From contig CAJYGB010000042.1 of NCBI GenBank assembly GCA_913774355.1, positions 1-64,000 of the forward strand: a DNA stretch of 64,000 nt, written 5' to 3'. The notes below the pieces were generated by a model that saw only the letters and a program-made list of their open reading frames with translations, made no database searches and was not told the origin of the DNA. How positions within the stretch are numbered: the stretch's first letter is position 1; each line of letters opens with the position of its first letter. A program made the position numbers and the translations under genes. The DNA is from an uncultured Chryseobacterium sp. (GTDB lineage Bacteria > Bacteroidota > Bacteroidia > Flavobacteriales > Weeksellaceae). Of this stretch, positions 7,931 through 16,534 are shown piece by piece.

Positions 7931-10747
7931 TTGAAAAGGATCAGTATTTGTCTTATTTTGTTTTTGGGTGTTACGGAAGTTTCTGCGCAGAAAGATAGTA
8001 TTTACATACAAGCCAAACTGTCTCAGGACAGGAAAGTGCTGGATGTGAAAGAAGAAATCGTTTATTACAATCATTCTGGGAAAGACCTCAATGCCATCAA
8101 ACTTCTAAATTGGGTAGCAGCCTACAACAGGCGTGGTACCGCTCTGGTATACCGCAAACTGGAAGACCGGAATACCGACCTTCACTTTGCCAAACAGAGC
8201 CAGCTCGGCAAACTGCTGCAATTGCAGGTTAAAAATGCGGACAGGGAAATTCCCGTAAGCAATACTTCCGACGAAAACCTTTTTCTTCCGTTACAGGAAA
8301 TTTTAAAACCCGGAGAGAAAATAAAACTGCAGCTGAAGTATCAAATCCAGCTTCCTGACAGCCGGTTTACAGGTTATGGAGTCTCTGCTGCTGATACCGC
8401 CTTAAAATATTTCTTTATTGTTCCGGATCGTTTCGATCCGGACAATATTTCTCCCCGAAAATACCACGACATTGAAGAACCGGTTAGTTTTAATACTTTC
8501 TGGATGGTAAATTTTGATCTTCCGGTGAATTATTTCGTGAAAAGTAACCTAAAGCAAACCCAGCCCCATTCATTCAGCGGATATCTGGATGCTGATCCGG
8601 AATTCCTTATTTCTCCTAATGAATACCCTTCCATCACCGTAAATACCGGAGACATTCAGACGGAAGTACAATTCGGATATACTCTAAGTCCCGAAGAAAA
8701 ACAGAATCTGGAATTTTATCTTCCTCTGCATTTTAAATTTATAAAAGAAAGAATAGGGGCTATTCCTGAAAGAATTTTTATTTCCGAAAAGTTCAGGAAT
8801 AAGGAAGACTTTTTCGGCAACAACGATATCGCCTTCTGGAAATACCGGTTCAGGCTGTTTACATCGGCGGAAAATACGGATATGGATTATTTCGGGATTA
8901 TCTCCAAAAAGATCCTCGACGAAAGCATCATTACCGATAAACAGGATTTCCATTGGTTTAAGAACGGATTGAAATCCTATCTTGAAATTCAGTATTTAAA
9001 GAAGTTTTATTCCAACACCAAGCTGCTGGGCATGCTCAACGATACCAAAATTTTCGGAATCAAACCTTTGAAATTGTTTCATGCTTCGGATGTGAAATTG
9101 ATCGAGCGTTACGGCCTGGCTTATCAATACATTATGTCCCAGAACCTGGATCAGAAAATCGATGAAAGATTCTCTGATCTGAGCAACTTTAACGATATGG
9201 CCATCAGTAGTTTTGAAACCGGAACACTGTTTAATTATTCCGCGGATAAGATGGGCTATCAGAATTTTGAGAAGCTGGTTCAGGATTTCATCGCCCGCAA
9301 TACGGATAAGCAATTGGATCCCAGGGATTTTTTAAAAGAACTTGCCGATAAAGATAAAAGAACGGCGTACCTGTCTGAATTTATTCAGCATAAAAACAGG
9401 GTAAATTTTACACTGAAAAGATTTAAAAAAGCCGGAGATTCCCTGAACATTAACATTCAGAAAAATACATCGGCCAACATCCCGGTGAAACTTCAGACCA
9501 CATCGAGAGAAGGCCGGATAAAGGAATATTGGGTGGAAACGGAGGAAAACCAGAAAACAAAAACCGTTTCGATTCCTGCCGCAGACATTTACAAAATTAC
9601 CCTGAATGACGATTATATTTTCCCTGAATCCAACTACAGGGATAATTATCTGTACGCAAAAGGACTGTTTTCCAACACCAAGAAAATCAAGCTCAAGCTG
9701 ATTAAAGATATTCCGAATCCCGAATTCAATGAGATTTACATCAATCCCCGGGTACGGTTCAGCAACACCTACGACAAGTTCCTGATCGGGCTTAATTTTA
9801 AGAACCAGTCTTTCTTCGATCAGAAGTTTTTATATTCCCTGACACCGACTTACAGTACGGGAACCGGAAAGCTGACGGGATCGGGAGCTATTGCCTACTC
9901 TTTTCTTCCGGCAGAAAGCCTCATCCGAAGTCTGACATTCGGTGTTTCAGGATCGTATTTTCATTATGATTATGATCTGGCATACCGTAAGGCTTCCATT
10001 TATTCCAATTTAAATTTCATGAAAAACCCGCGGAGCACGGTAAGCAGCAGTCTCGGGATTTCATACAATTATTTTGAAAGGGATTTAAGTTCGTTAATGA
10101 TTGCCAATAACGATTACGACCGATATAACTTGTGGAGCGCCGGTTACGGGTATAATGACAGCCAGAGCATTCACGAGAAAAGCCTGGGCGTGAGTACGCA
10201 GTGGATGAATGATTTCCACAAAGTGACGGCAGAAGGTTTTTATCGTTGGGAATTTGCCCCAAGGCAGAAACTCAGCGTCCGTTTATTCGCCGGATATTTT
10301 ATTAAAAACAATACCCGCAACAACACTTTCAACTTTGGGATTTCCAGGGTTTCGGATTATTCCTTTTCCTATAATCTATTGGGACAGAGTGCCACAGGGG
10401 GAATCCTATCTCAACAGTTTATTCTTGCGGACGGCGGTTTTAAATCGTTCATTCCGGGAACGGTAAATAAATGGATCACTTCCGTAAACGTAGACACCAG
10501 CGTATGGAAAATCTTCCATGTGTATGCAGATGCAGGGGTTTACGATAATAAAAACCAATCGACGAAATTTATCTGGGACAGCGGTGTAAAAGTAAGGATC
10601 ATTCCTGATTTCCTTGAAGTGTATCTTCCGGTACAGTCTTCTTTAGGATTTGAACCGGCATTTAAGGATTACGGAAAACGAATACGGTATACACTGATCC
10701 TCAATCTGAGTTCAATTATCAATGCTGCCAGACGAGGGTGGTATTAG
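7931..10747 (+). CDS. Exported M1-peptidase-like protein with C-terminal outer-membrane barrel
   Basis: The start is TTG at 7931, which gives a clean signal peptide (MKRISICLILFLGVTEVSAQ). Residues 20-260 resemble the beta-rich N-terminal domain of M1 aminopeptidases. Residues 260-480 are helical and contain FHWFKNGLKSYLE (about 340), reminiscent of the W..EG...Y segment of M1 enzymes, but no HExxH zinc motif exists in the protein, so peptidase activity is doubtful. From about 630 to the end, alternating hydrophobic and aromatic strands suggest an outer-membrane barrel; the C-terminus is RRGWY. TATATTTG (7908-7915) is a likely promoter element. A surface or periplasmic scaffold role is inferred. 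Confidence 0.75.
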   Translation: MKRISICLILFLGVTEVSAQKDSIYIQAKLSQDRKVLDVKEEIVYYNHSGKDLNAIKLLNWVAAYNRRGTALVYRKLEDRNTDLHFAKQSQLGKLLQLQVKNADREIPVSNTSDENLFLPLQEILKPGEKIKLQLKYQIQLPDSRFTGYGVSAADTALKYFFIVPDRFDPDNISPRKYHDIEEPVSFNTFWMVNFDLPVNYFVKSNLKQTQPHSFSGYLDADPEFLISPNEYPSITVNTGDIQTEVQFGYTLSPEEKQNLEFYLPLHFKFIKERIGAIPERIFISEKFRNKEDFFGNNDIAFWKYRFRLFTSAENTDMDYFGIISKKILDESIITDKQDFHWFKNGLKSYLEIQYLKKFYSNTKLLGMLNDTKIFGIKPLKLFHASDVKLIERYGLAYQYIMSQNLDQKIDERFSDLSNFNDMAISSFETGTLFNYSADKMGYQNFEKLVQDFIARNTDKQLDPRDFLKELADKDKRTAYLSEFIQHKNRVNFTLKRFKKAGDSLNINIQKNTSANIPVKLQTTSREGRIKEYWVETEENQKTKTVSIPAADIYKITLNDDYIFPESNYRDNYLYAKGLFSNTKKIKLKLIKDIPNPEFNEIYINPRVRFSNTYDKFLIGLNFKNQSFFDQKFLYSLTPTYSTGTGKLTGSGAIAYSFLPAESLIRSLTFGVSGSYFHYDYDLAYRKASIYSNLNFMKNPRSTVSSSLGISYNYFERDLSSLMIANNDYDRYNLWSAGYGYNDSQSIHEKSLGVSTQWMNDFHKVTAEGFYRWEFAPRQKLSVRLFAGYFIKNNTRNNTFNFGISRVSDYSFSYNLLGQSATGGILSQQFILADGGFKSFIPGTVNKWITSVNVDTSVWKIFHVYADAGVYDNKNQSTKFIWDSGVKVRIIPDFLEVYLPVQSSLGFEPAFKDYGKRIRYTLILNLSSIINAARRGWY

Positions 10748-10760
10748 AAGAGAGAATCTT

Positions 10761-11618
10761 TTAATCCTTAACAATCTGTTGGGAAACAGGTGATTTATTG
10801 ATCATACCGGTCACTGTATATTTTCCCTTTGGCAGCTCAATCAGACTCATGCCGAAGGAAGTTCTTGTCGGGGACTGCATCACCACTTGTCCGAACTCAT
10901 CGTATATTTTTACATTCTCTATTTCACTGCTGAAAACAATTTCCGTGTTTTCCTTTAAAAAAGGATTGACAATAAAGTTGAATTTCGAATAATCCGGATC
11001 GGCAGGTGTAATAGCGATAGCCGTATTTCCGGCAGAAGAATTCATGGGATATGCGGGAGCGGTAACAAATTCCACATTATTGGTTCCGGTATTTCCCACT
11101 ACCCTCTTGAATGCAGTGTTTGCCGCAGAAGCAAAAATAGGAACGGCATTCATTGTTCCATATGAGACAAAATCAAGAACAGCTCCGTTTTTAGGATCCT
11201 GAAGCTGCATATTCCCGTTTACGAGCGCGATCTTTCCTGCTCTGTTGTTGAAATCGATGCCACCCGAAGAATTTTGTGCCCCATCGAAATAAACCACTTC
11301 GTCCGCTATAAAATCAGGAGCGGGAAGGTCTATTCGTCCGGTAACATTGGCACCTTCCTGGATCAGGTAGCTTTGTCCCGGATTAAGGGTAATATTGGGT
11401 AGAATATGATATTGCGTAAAATTTCCGTCAGCAGGACCATATTGAAGCGTGGTATTATGTAAAGAAGCGGGTTCAGAACCTATGTTTTTAAGCATAATAT
11501 AATCATGGCTCAATGCGAGACTCGGACTTCCGCCACCGCCATATATCTCACTGATGACAATTTGAGCATGGGCATGGATAAGGGAAACAATTCCAAGAAG
11601 CGTAAAAATTTTTTTCAT
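10761..11618 (-). CDS. Lamin-tail domain protein secreted by T9SS (copy 1)
   Basis: The 285-residue product has a signal peptide (MKKIFTLLGIVSLIHAHAQ) and then a lamin-tail domain opening IVISEIYGGGG, with HDYIMLKN and the PGQSYLIQEGANV strand typical of this Ig-like fold. The last 70 residues form a T9SS type A sorting domain (VKIYDEFGQVV, ELPKGKYTVTG, SQQIVKD). Secretion across the outer membrane with cleavage of the sorting domain is known for this class. Ligand or substrate is unknown. It is a diverged paralogue of the gene 157 bases upstream (11776-12636) and converges with the barrel gene ending at 10747. Confidence 0.9.
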   Translation of the reverse strand: MKKIFTLLGIVSLIHAHAQIVISEIYGGGGSPSLALSHDYIMLKNIGSEPASLHNTTLQYGPADGNFTQYHILPNITLNPGQSYLIQEGANVTGRIDLPAPDFIADEVVYFDGAQNSSGGIDFNNRAGKIALVNGNMQLQDPKNGAVLDFVSYGTMNAVPIFASAANTAFKRVVGNTGTNNVEFVTAPAYPMNSSAGNTAIAITPADPDYSKFNFIVNPFLKENTEIVFSSEIENVKIYDEFGQVVMQSPTRTSFGMSLIELPKGKYTVTGMINKSPVSQQIVKD

Positions 11619-11714
11619 AATGATCTTATTTGTGATTAGCTAAAAATACAAAAACAATACCATGGAAATAAATTGGTTCATCTCTAAAATAACCTTTAAA
11701 TTTATTCGCTATCA

Positions 11715-11748
11715 GCAAAAAAATCTCCGCTTCAAATGAAACGGAGAT
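11715..11748 (-). terminator. Rho-independent terminator (minus strand)
   Basis: The stem ATCTCCGcTTC/GAAaCGGAGAT lies downstream of the second lamin-tail gene. On the minus strand it runs into a U-tract (A-run 11717-11723). It separates the two paralogues into different transcripts. Confidence 0.75.
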
Positions 11749-11775
11749 CTATCTTTTCTATTGAAAACTAATTTC

Positions 11776-12636
11776 TTAGTCTTTTAAAATTTTCTGTGAA
11801 ACCGGCTTGTTGTTTACCGTACCTGTTACGATATAGTTTCCTTTTGCCAGTTCAGCAACGCTTACCGGTTCGTTTTCTTTTACAGAAGCCGTTTTTACAA
11901 GCTGTCCGCTCATCGTATACACTTTTACATCTTTCGCATCAGCACCGAAAGTAATTTCGTTGTTTTTTACGAAAGAGTTTCTTACAAAGTTTCCGTTGGT
12001 TTTAGCTACATCTGAAACGGCTAGGGTTCCTGATGTTGAGTTTTTTGGTGTAGGAGTACCTGTGGTAAAATCCGTACTATTGTTATTAGTGTCTACACCA
12101 TTAGTTCTTGAAATTGAATTTGTATTCGATGGAGCTGGTGCAGCAGCAGTTCCTTCGAAAGCATTTCCTGTTCCAAAGCCAACAAAATCTATAACGTTTG
12201 TATCTGTAGGTGATGATACTTGGGATAAATTATTAGCCAATACAATTTTCCCATTACTACCTGCTATGTTTAACGCAGTCTGATATACTTGTCCGTTCGA
12301 AAATGCAGTATTCGTTGTTGGTGCAAAATCAGGCGTAGGCAAAGCAGAACCTACATTACCATTTGAAAACTCTTGAATTAGATAAGTTTGTCCTGGAGTT
12401 AATGTAATATTTGGTAATGCTTGATATGAATTAAATGTCCCCGTAGCAGAAGCATATTGAAGCGAAGCACCTGTAAGGGTTACCGTCGTATTTCCTTTAT
12501 TGATGAGTTCTACAAAATCATGTGTAAATGGTGCTCCCGAGTTTCCACCTCCTCCATATACCTCATTAATGACAATCTGTGCATTCACTGATGCAGCTGC
12601 TGAAATCAGCCCAATAAAAGTAAAGATTTTTTTCAT
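11776..12636 (-). CDS. Lamin-tail domain protein secreted by T9SS (copy 2)
   Basis: The 286-residue paralogue of the preceding gene has the same architecture: signal peptide ending VNAQ, lamin-tail domain beginning IVINEVYGGGG with HDFVELINKG and PGQTYLIQEFSNG, and a T9SS type A sorting domain (VKVYTMSGQLVKT, ELAKGNYIVTG, SQKILKD). Compared with copy 1 it is richer in Thr, Asn and Ser in the middle. It has its own terminator (11715-11748). Lamin-tail modules often occur in extracellular nucleases or adhesins, but no enzymatic domain is present here. A surface-exposed or released adhesion module is an inference. Confidence 0.92.
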   Translation of the reverse strand: MKKIFTFIGLISAAASVNAQIVINEVYGGGGNSGAPFTHDFVELINKGNTTVTLTGASLQYASATGTFNSYQALPNITLTPGQTYLIQEFSNGNVGSALPTPDFAPTTNTAFSNGQVYQTALNIAGSNGKIVLANNLSQVSSPTDTNVIDFVGFGTGNAFEGTAAAPAPSNTNSISRTNGVDTNNNSTDFTTGTPTPKNSTSGTLAVSDVAKTNGNFVRNSFVKNNEITFGADAKDVKVYTMSGQLVKTASVKENEPVSVAELAKGNYIVTGTVNNKPVSQKILKD

Positions 12637-12786
12637 GATCTAAAAATTTAATTATTAATAATTTACGTGACAAAAATAAGTCAAATTTTCAAAATAAGAC
12701 AATAATAAGGTTAATTTTTTGTTAATAATAGTAATATCCTTTCGGTAAGGTATTTTTAAGTATTTTTACGAACTATTTCCAGAGGT

Positions 12787-15700
12787 TTGCGAAATTATAT
12801 TCTGATATTCGTATTGTTTTTTATGGGCTTATTTTCAGGTAATGCCCAGGTATTTACATGGAAAAACCCGAACATTCCGCAGGATAGTCTCAAACAGGAC
12901 AGCCTGAAGCGCGACAGTATTCTGGCCGCCCGATTTGAGCAGGATATTTTTGCGAAAGACACAATGGATTTCGTAAAGACCAACAACCGGATTATTGTAG
13001 ATGAAGGGGTGCTTGCCAGAAACGACAAAAAAAGATTTCTCGGCGAACTGAATTCAAAAGGTTCGATCATTCGGGGTATCACTTTTGGAAACAACCAGGG
13101 GCAATCGGTGCAAAGTTCCATGGATTTGCAGATTTCCGGGAGACTCTCCAAAGATGTAACGATTCTTGCCAGTATTTCCGATCACAATTTACCGATCCAG
13201 GCCGACGGCTATACCCAGACGCTGGAGGAATTCGACAAGATCTACATGCAGCTTAATATCAAGGATAAATCCATCCTGAGAGCCGGGCATCTTGATCTCG
13301 TGGAAGCCAAGAACTATTTTGCCAAATACCAGCGGCGAAGCATGGGCCTTGAATTCCAGACCGAATTCGGAAAAGAAAATAAAACCTTTGTGGATGTTTC
13401 GATGGGCGTAGCGCGAAGTGAATTTCACAGGATCCGTTTCCAAGGGGTTGAAGGCAACCAGGGACCTTACCGCCTGACAGGAAAAAACGGCGAGCAGTTC
13501 ATCACCCTGATCTCAGGCTCCGAACAGGTTTTTATCGACGGGATTTTAATGAAAAGAGGAGAAAACCAGGATTATGTGATTAATTATAATACAGGAGAAG
13601 TTACATTTACCAGCTTCCGGCCGATTTTCCAGCAAAATTTCATTACCATTTCCTACAATTACGCCAATAGGAATTACTCCCGGTATTTATTTACCGGAAA
13701 GCTTGAACATAAAAGGGAAAAACTGAAGGTCGGCTTAAACTGGTTCATGGAAAATGACAATAAAAATGCACCGCTATCCTTAAATCTTTCGCAGGAAGAC
13801 CAGCAAATCCTGGCAGCGGCAGGAAACGATCCGAACCTGATGTACGCTCCTTCCGGAGTAGTCGCAGAGTATGATGTGAACAAAATCCTGTACCGTCTGG
13901 TTCAGGACCCTAGCGGCAACCATTATGAATTTTCTACGGATGCCAACCAAACACTTTACACCGTTTCTTACACTTATTTCGGAGCCAATCTCGGAGATTA
14001 TAAAATTACCCAAACCACCAATAACGGGCGTGTTTTCCAATACGTCGGGCCGAATATGGGAGATTACCGTGCGGTACGAAAACTGCCTTCCCCTCAAAAA
14101 TCGCAGGTTTACTCTTTCAATTCCGAATATCTATTAAAAGACGGAAAAATAGGCGCCGACATTTCATTGAGCAATTACGATGTCAATTTATTTTCATCAA
14201 AAGATTCCGATCAGAACATCGGGTATGCGTGGAGGATATTCGGGAACAAAACATTTACTAAAAACAACTGGAAAGGAACCCCGAATTTCGAATACCAGTA
14301 TATCGACCGGCAGTTCCATATCCTGGACCGGATCAATGATGTGGAATTTTCCCGGGATTTCAACCTTGCGCAGGAATTCAGCGGACGAACTCAAAACCGG
14401 TTTATCTTCAGTTTTTTAAATAAATGGACCAACAAATCTACCTTAAATTACAGAATCAATTATCTCGACGAACAGGATACCTATAAAGGGATTAAAAACG
14501 ACCTGGATTTCGGATGGATCAAAGGGAAATTCTTTACCAAAGGAAATCTTTCATACCTGAATACGAATACTGTTCTCCAGAATACCAAGTTCATAAGAGG
14601 CGGTGTTTCTACGGAGTTTACCGGAAAAAAAGGAAGCTGGGCGCTTGGTGGAAGCATGGAACACAACGAAAAGAAATACAATGATACCGGCCTGATGGAT
14701 GTTACCAGTTTCAGCTGGAAAGAAGTTTTTGTGCAGAAGAAAGTAGGTGACAGTACAAGAACCAAATTGCTTGCGAAAGTCTATATGCGTGACAATGACT
14801 CGGTACGCGATAACAGGCTGCAGAGCATGAATAATATCCTGGGATTCATGGCCGAAAGCCAGATCATCAAAACCGAAAGAACAACATTGAATGCCCTGCT
14901 CCATTACAGAAAGTTCTTTTATCAGAACCAGGACGTTGACATGTCGAGAAATAATGATTTTGTAGTCGGAAACATCCTGTACAACCAGCAGCTTTTCAGA
15001 AACGGGATGCGCCTGCAGGCTTTTTATGAGCTTGGAAACGGGCAGGAAGCCCAAAGGGAATTCCAGTATATCAAGGTTACGGACGGGCAGGGTATTTACA
15101 AATGGACGGATTATAACGGCGACGGCGTACAGCAGCTCGACGAGTTTGAAATTGCCGAATATTCGGATCTGGCGCAATATATCAGGATTTACACCAATTC
15201 CGTTCGGTATATTCCATCTAACAAGAATAAAATTCAGCTCGCTTTATTTGTGAATCCGTCGATTGTCTTTAATTCTGAGAATAAATTCCTGAAACGCTGG
15301 AATTTCAATATTTCCCTGAATTCCCAAAACTCGTTCTATAAAAAGGACAAAGTACTGGTATTGAATCCTTTTGAAAAAAATGAAGATCAGATCCTGAAAA
15401 ACCAGAATATTCTGGCTTCCGTACAGTTCAGCCCAACCGATAAATCGGGATGGAACGGAAACTATCGCTTTATCTCGAATGATAACCTCATCAACGCCAA
15501 CTTCAGCAATGAAGAACGTGAACAGACCTCGCATTTCCTGAATATCGGCTACTGGTTCAACAAAGAGTTCAGGATCGACTGGGAAAATTCGGTTCATGAT
15601 ATTCGGAACTCTTCCCAGCTGTTTACAACGAGGGATTTCCGTTTAAACAATTTTGAAACCAAACCCAAAGCTACCTACAAATTCACGGATGCCATTCAGG

Positions 15701-16035
15701 CTGAACTTTCTTCCGCCTTCCGCCAAAAACAGCGCGTAGACGGAGAAGAATTCCTGAAAGCCTTTGATGTTACGGGAACCATTCAGTGGGAACGCAGAAA
15801 AACGTCTATTAGAGGAAACTTCTCTTTCATCAATAATGATTTTACAGGCAACAATTTCACAATTGTCGGCAACCAAATGCTGGACGGATTAAAGCCTGGG
15901 AAAAACCAGGTCTGGAGCGTATTTATCCAGCAGGCCATCAATTCTTTCCTTCAATTAAACCTGAATTATGAAGGTAGGAATTCCGGAGACCGCACCATTC
16001 ATATCGGTAGTATGCAGGTGAAGGCAAGTTTTTAG
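12787..16035 (+). CDS. Large predicted outer-membrane beta-barrel protein
   Basis: The 1082-residue protein starts at TTG 12787. This start gives a complete signal peptide (MRNYILIFVLFFMGLFSGNAQ), whereas the next ATG (12823) would cut it. After a low-complexity QDSLKQDSLKRDS stretch, the protein consists of many amphipathic beta strands with aromatic girdles and ends with a strand MQVKASF, typical of outer-membrane barrels. At about residue 775 it carries DYNGDGVQQLDEFE, a calcium-binding-like loop (D-x-N-x-D-G with Glu at position 12). I do not recognise a named family. Transport, gliding or structural roles are all possible. It is monocistronic and divergent from the lamin-tail genes. Confidence 0.85.
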   Translation: MRNYILIFVLFFMGLFSGNAQVFTWKNPNIPQDSLKQDSLKRDSILAARFEQDIFAKDTMDFVKTNNRIIVDEGVLARNDKKRFLGELNSKGSIIRGITFGNNQGQSVQSSMDLQISGRLSKDVTILASISDHNLPIQADGYTQTLEEFDKIYMQLNIKDKSILRAGHLDLVEAKNYFAKYQRRSMGLEFQTEFGKENKTFVDVSMGVARSEFHRIRFQGVEGNQGPYRLTGKNGEQFITLISGSEQVFIDGILMKRGENQDYVINYNTGEVTFTSFRPIFQQNFITISYNYANRNYSRYLFTGKLEHKREKLKVGLNWFMENDNKNAPLSLNLSQEDQQILAAAGNDPNLMYAPSGVVAEYDVNKILYRLVQDPSGNHYEFSTDANQTLYTVSYTYFGANLGDYKITQTTNNGRVFQYVGPNMGDYRAVRKLPSPQKSQVYSFNSEYLLKDGKIGADISLSNYDVNLFSSKDSDQNIGYAWRIFGNKTFTKNNWKGTPNFEYQYIDRQFHILDRINDVEFSRDFNLAQEFSGRTQNRFIFSFLNKWTNKSTLNYRINYLDEQDTYKGIKNDLDFGWIKGKFFTKGNLSYLNTNTVLQNTKFIRGGVSTEFTGKKGSWALGGSMEHNEKKYNDTGLMDVTSFSWKEVFVQKKVGDSTRTKLLAKVYMRDNDSVRDNRLQSMNNILGFMAESQIIKTERTTLNALLHYRKFFYQNQDVDMSRNNDFVVGNILYNQQLFRNGMRLQAFYELGNGQEAQREFQYIKVTDGQGIYKWTDYNGDGVQQLDEFEIAEYSDLAQYIRIYTNSVRYIPSNKNKIQLALFVNPSIVFNSENKFLKRWNFNISLNSQNSFYKKDKVLVLNPFEKNEDQILKNQNILASVQFSPTDKSGWNGNYRFISNDNLINANFSNEEREQTSHFLNIGYWFNKEFRIDWENSVHDIRNSSQLFTTRDFRLNNFETKPKATYKFTDAIQAELSSAFRQKQRVDGEEFLKAFDVTGTIQWERRKTSIRGNFSFINNDFTGNNFTIVGNQMLDGLKPGKNQVWSVFIQQAINSFLQLNLNYEGRNSGDRTIHIGSMQVKASF

Positions 16036-16175
16036 AGAATTTAAATTTCGGTTGATCTTTATATGATCAACACTTGAAAACAGAAGTTTAAATTATTTTT
16101 GAAAACCTGATCCGGTTTTAAGCTTTTAATGATAAAGTCTCCTGCAGGGGTGCAAGGAACTTCGGATAGAAATGG

Positions 16176-16427
16176 CTAACCGTTGTTCTGGGATTGGCTT
16201 TTCCAGTATTCTGCCTGCTCCTTAAGTTCTTTTATGCGTTCTTCATACTGTTCGATAAGCTTTTCCGGCAGGTCATTGATCATATATCCATCATTACTTC
16301 CAGTAATTTCATTATCTACAAAATTTATACACTTATTAGGTAATAAATAGACAAAGCCTTTATCTAAAAATTTTACCGTTTTATCTATGGTCGATATCAG
16401 AAAAGTTTCGATTGCAGTAGGTTTTGT
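16176..16427 (-). pseudogene. Remnant of a gene with coiled-coil C-terminus
   Basis: The minus strand holds an 83-codon open stretch ending at TAG (16176-16178) and preceded in frame by TAA (16428-16430), with no start codon near its beginning. It reads through a plausible protein: ETFLISTIDKTVKFLDKGF, then LLPNKCINFV, then the charged helix LIEQYEERIKELKEQAEYW. The first in-frame ATG would leave only about 35 residues. The helical tail resembles the C-terminal coiled coil of phage-repressor-like or other HTH proteins, but no HTH remains. The rest of 16036-16534 has only a GTTGATC/GATCAAC hairpin (16051-16071). Confidence 0.45.
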
Positions 16428-16484
16428 TTATGAAATTATAGATCAGACTGCATAAGATAATGTCAGTTCTGTTATGATATAAAA

Positions 16485-16511
16485 CCAAAAAACCCCGGAA
16501 ATTCCGGGGTT
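16485..16511 (-). terminator. Rho-independent terminator (minus strand)
   Basis: The GC-rich stem AACCCCGG/CCGGGGTT closes a five-base loop. The minus-strand product ends in U residues (A-rich 16481-16492). It serves the beta-helix gene ending at 16535. Confidence 0.85.
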
Positions 16512-16534
16512 TCTGCTTAATTTCTTTTCATCGT

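Noticed and set aside
14551..15177. A 208-codon minus-strand open frame.
   Set aside because: It is antisense to the large barrel gene.
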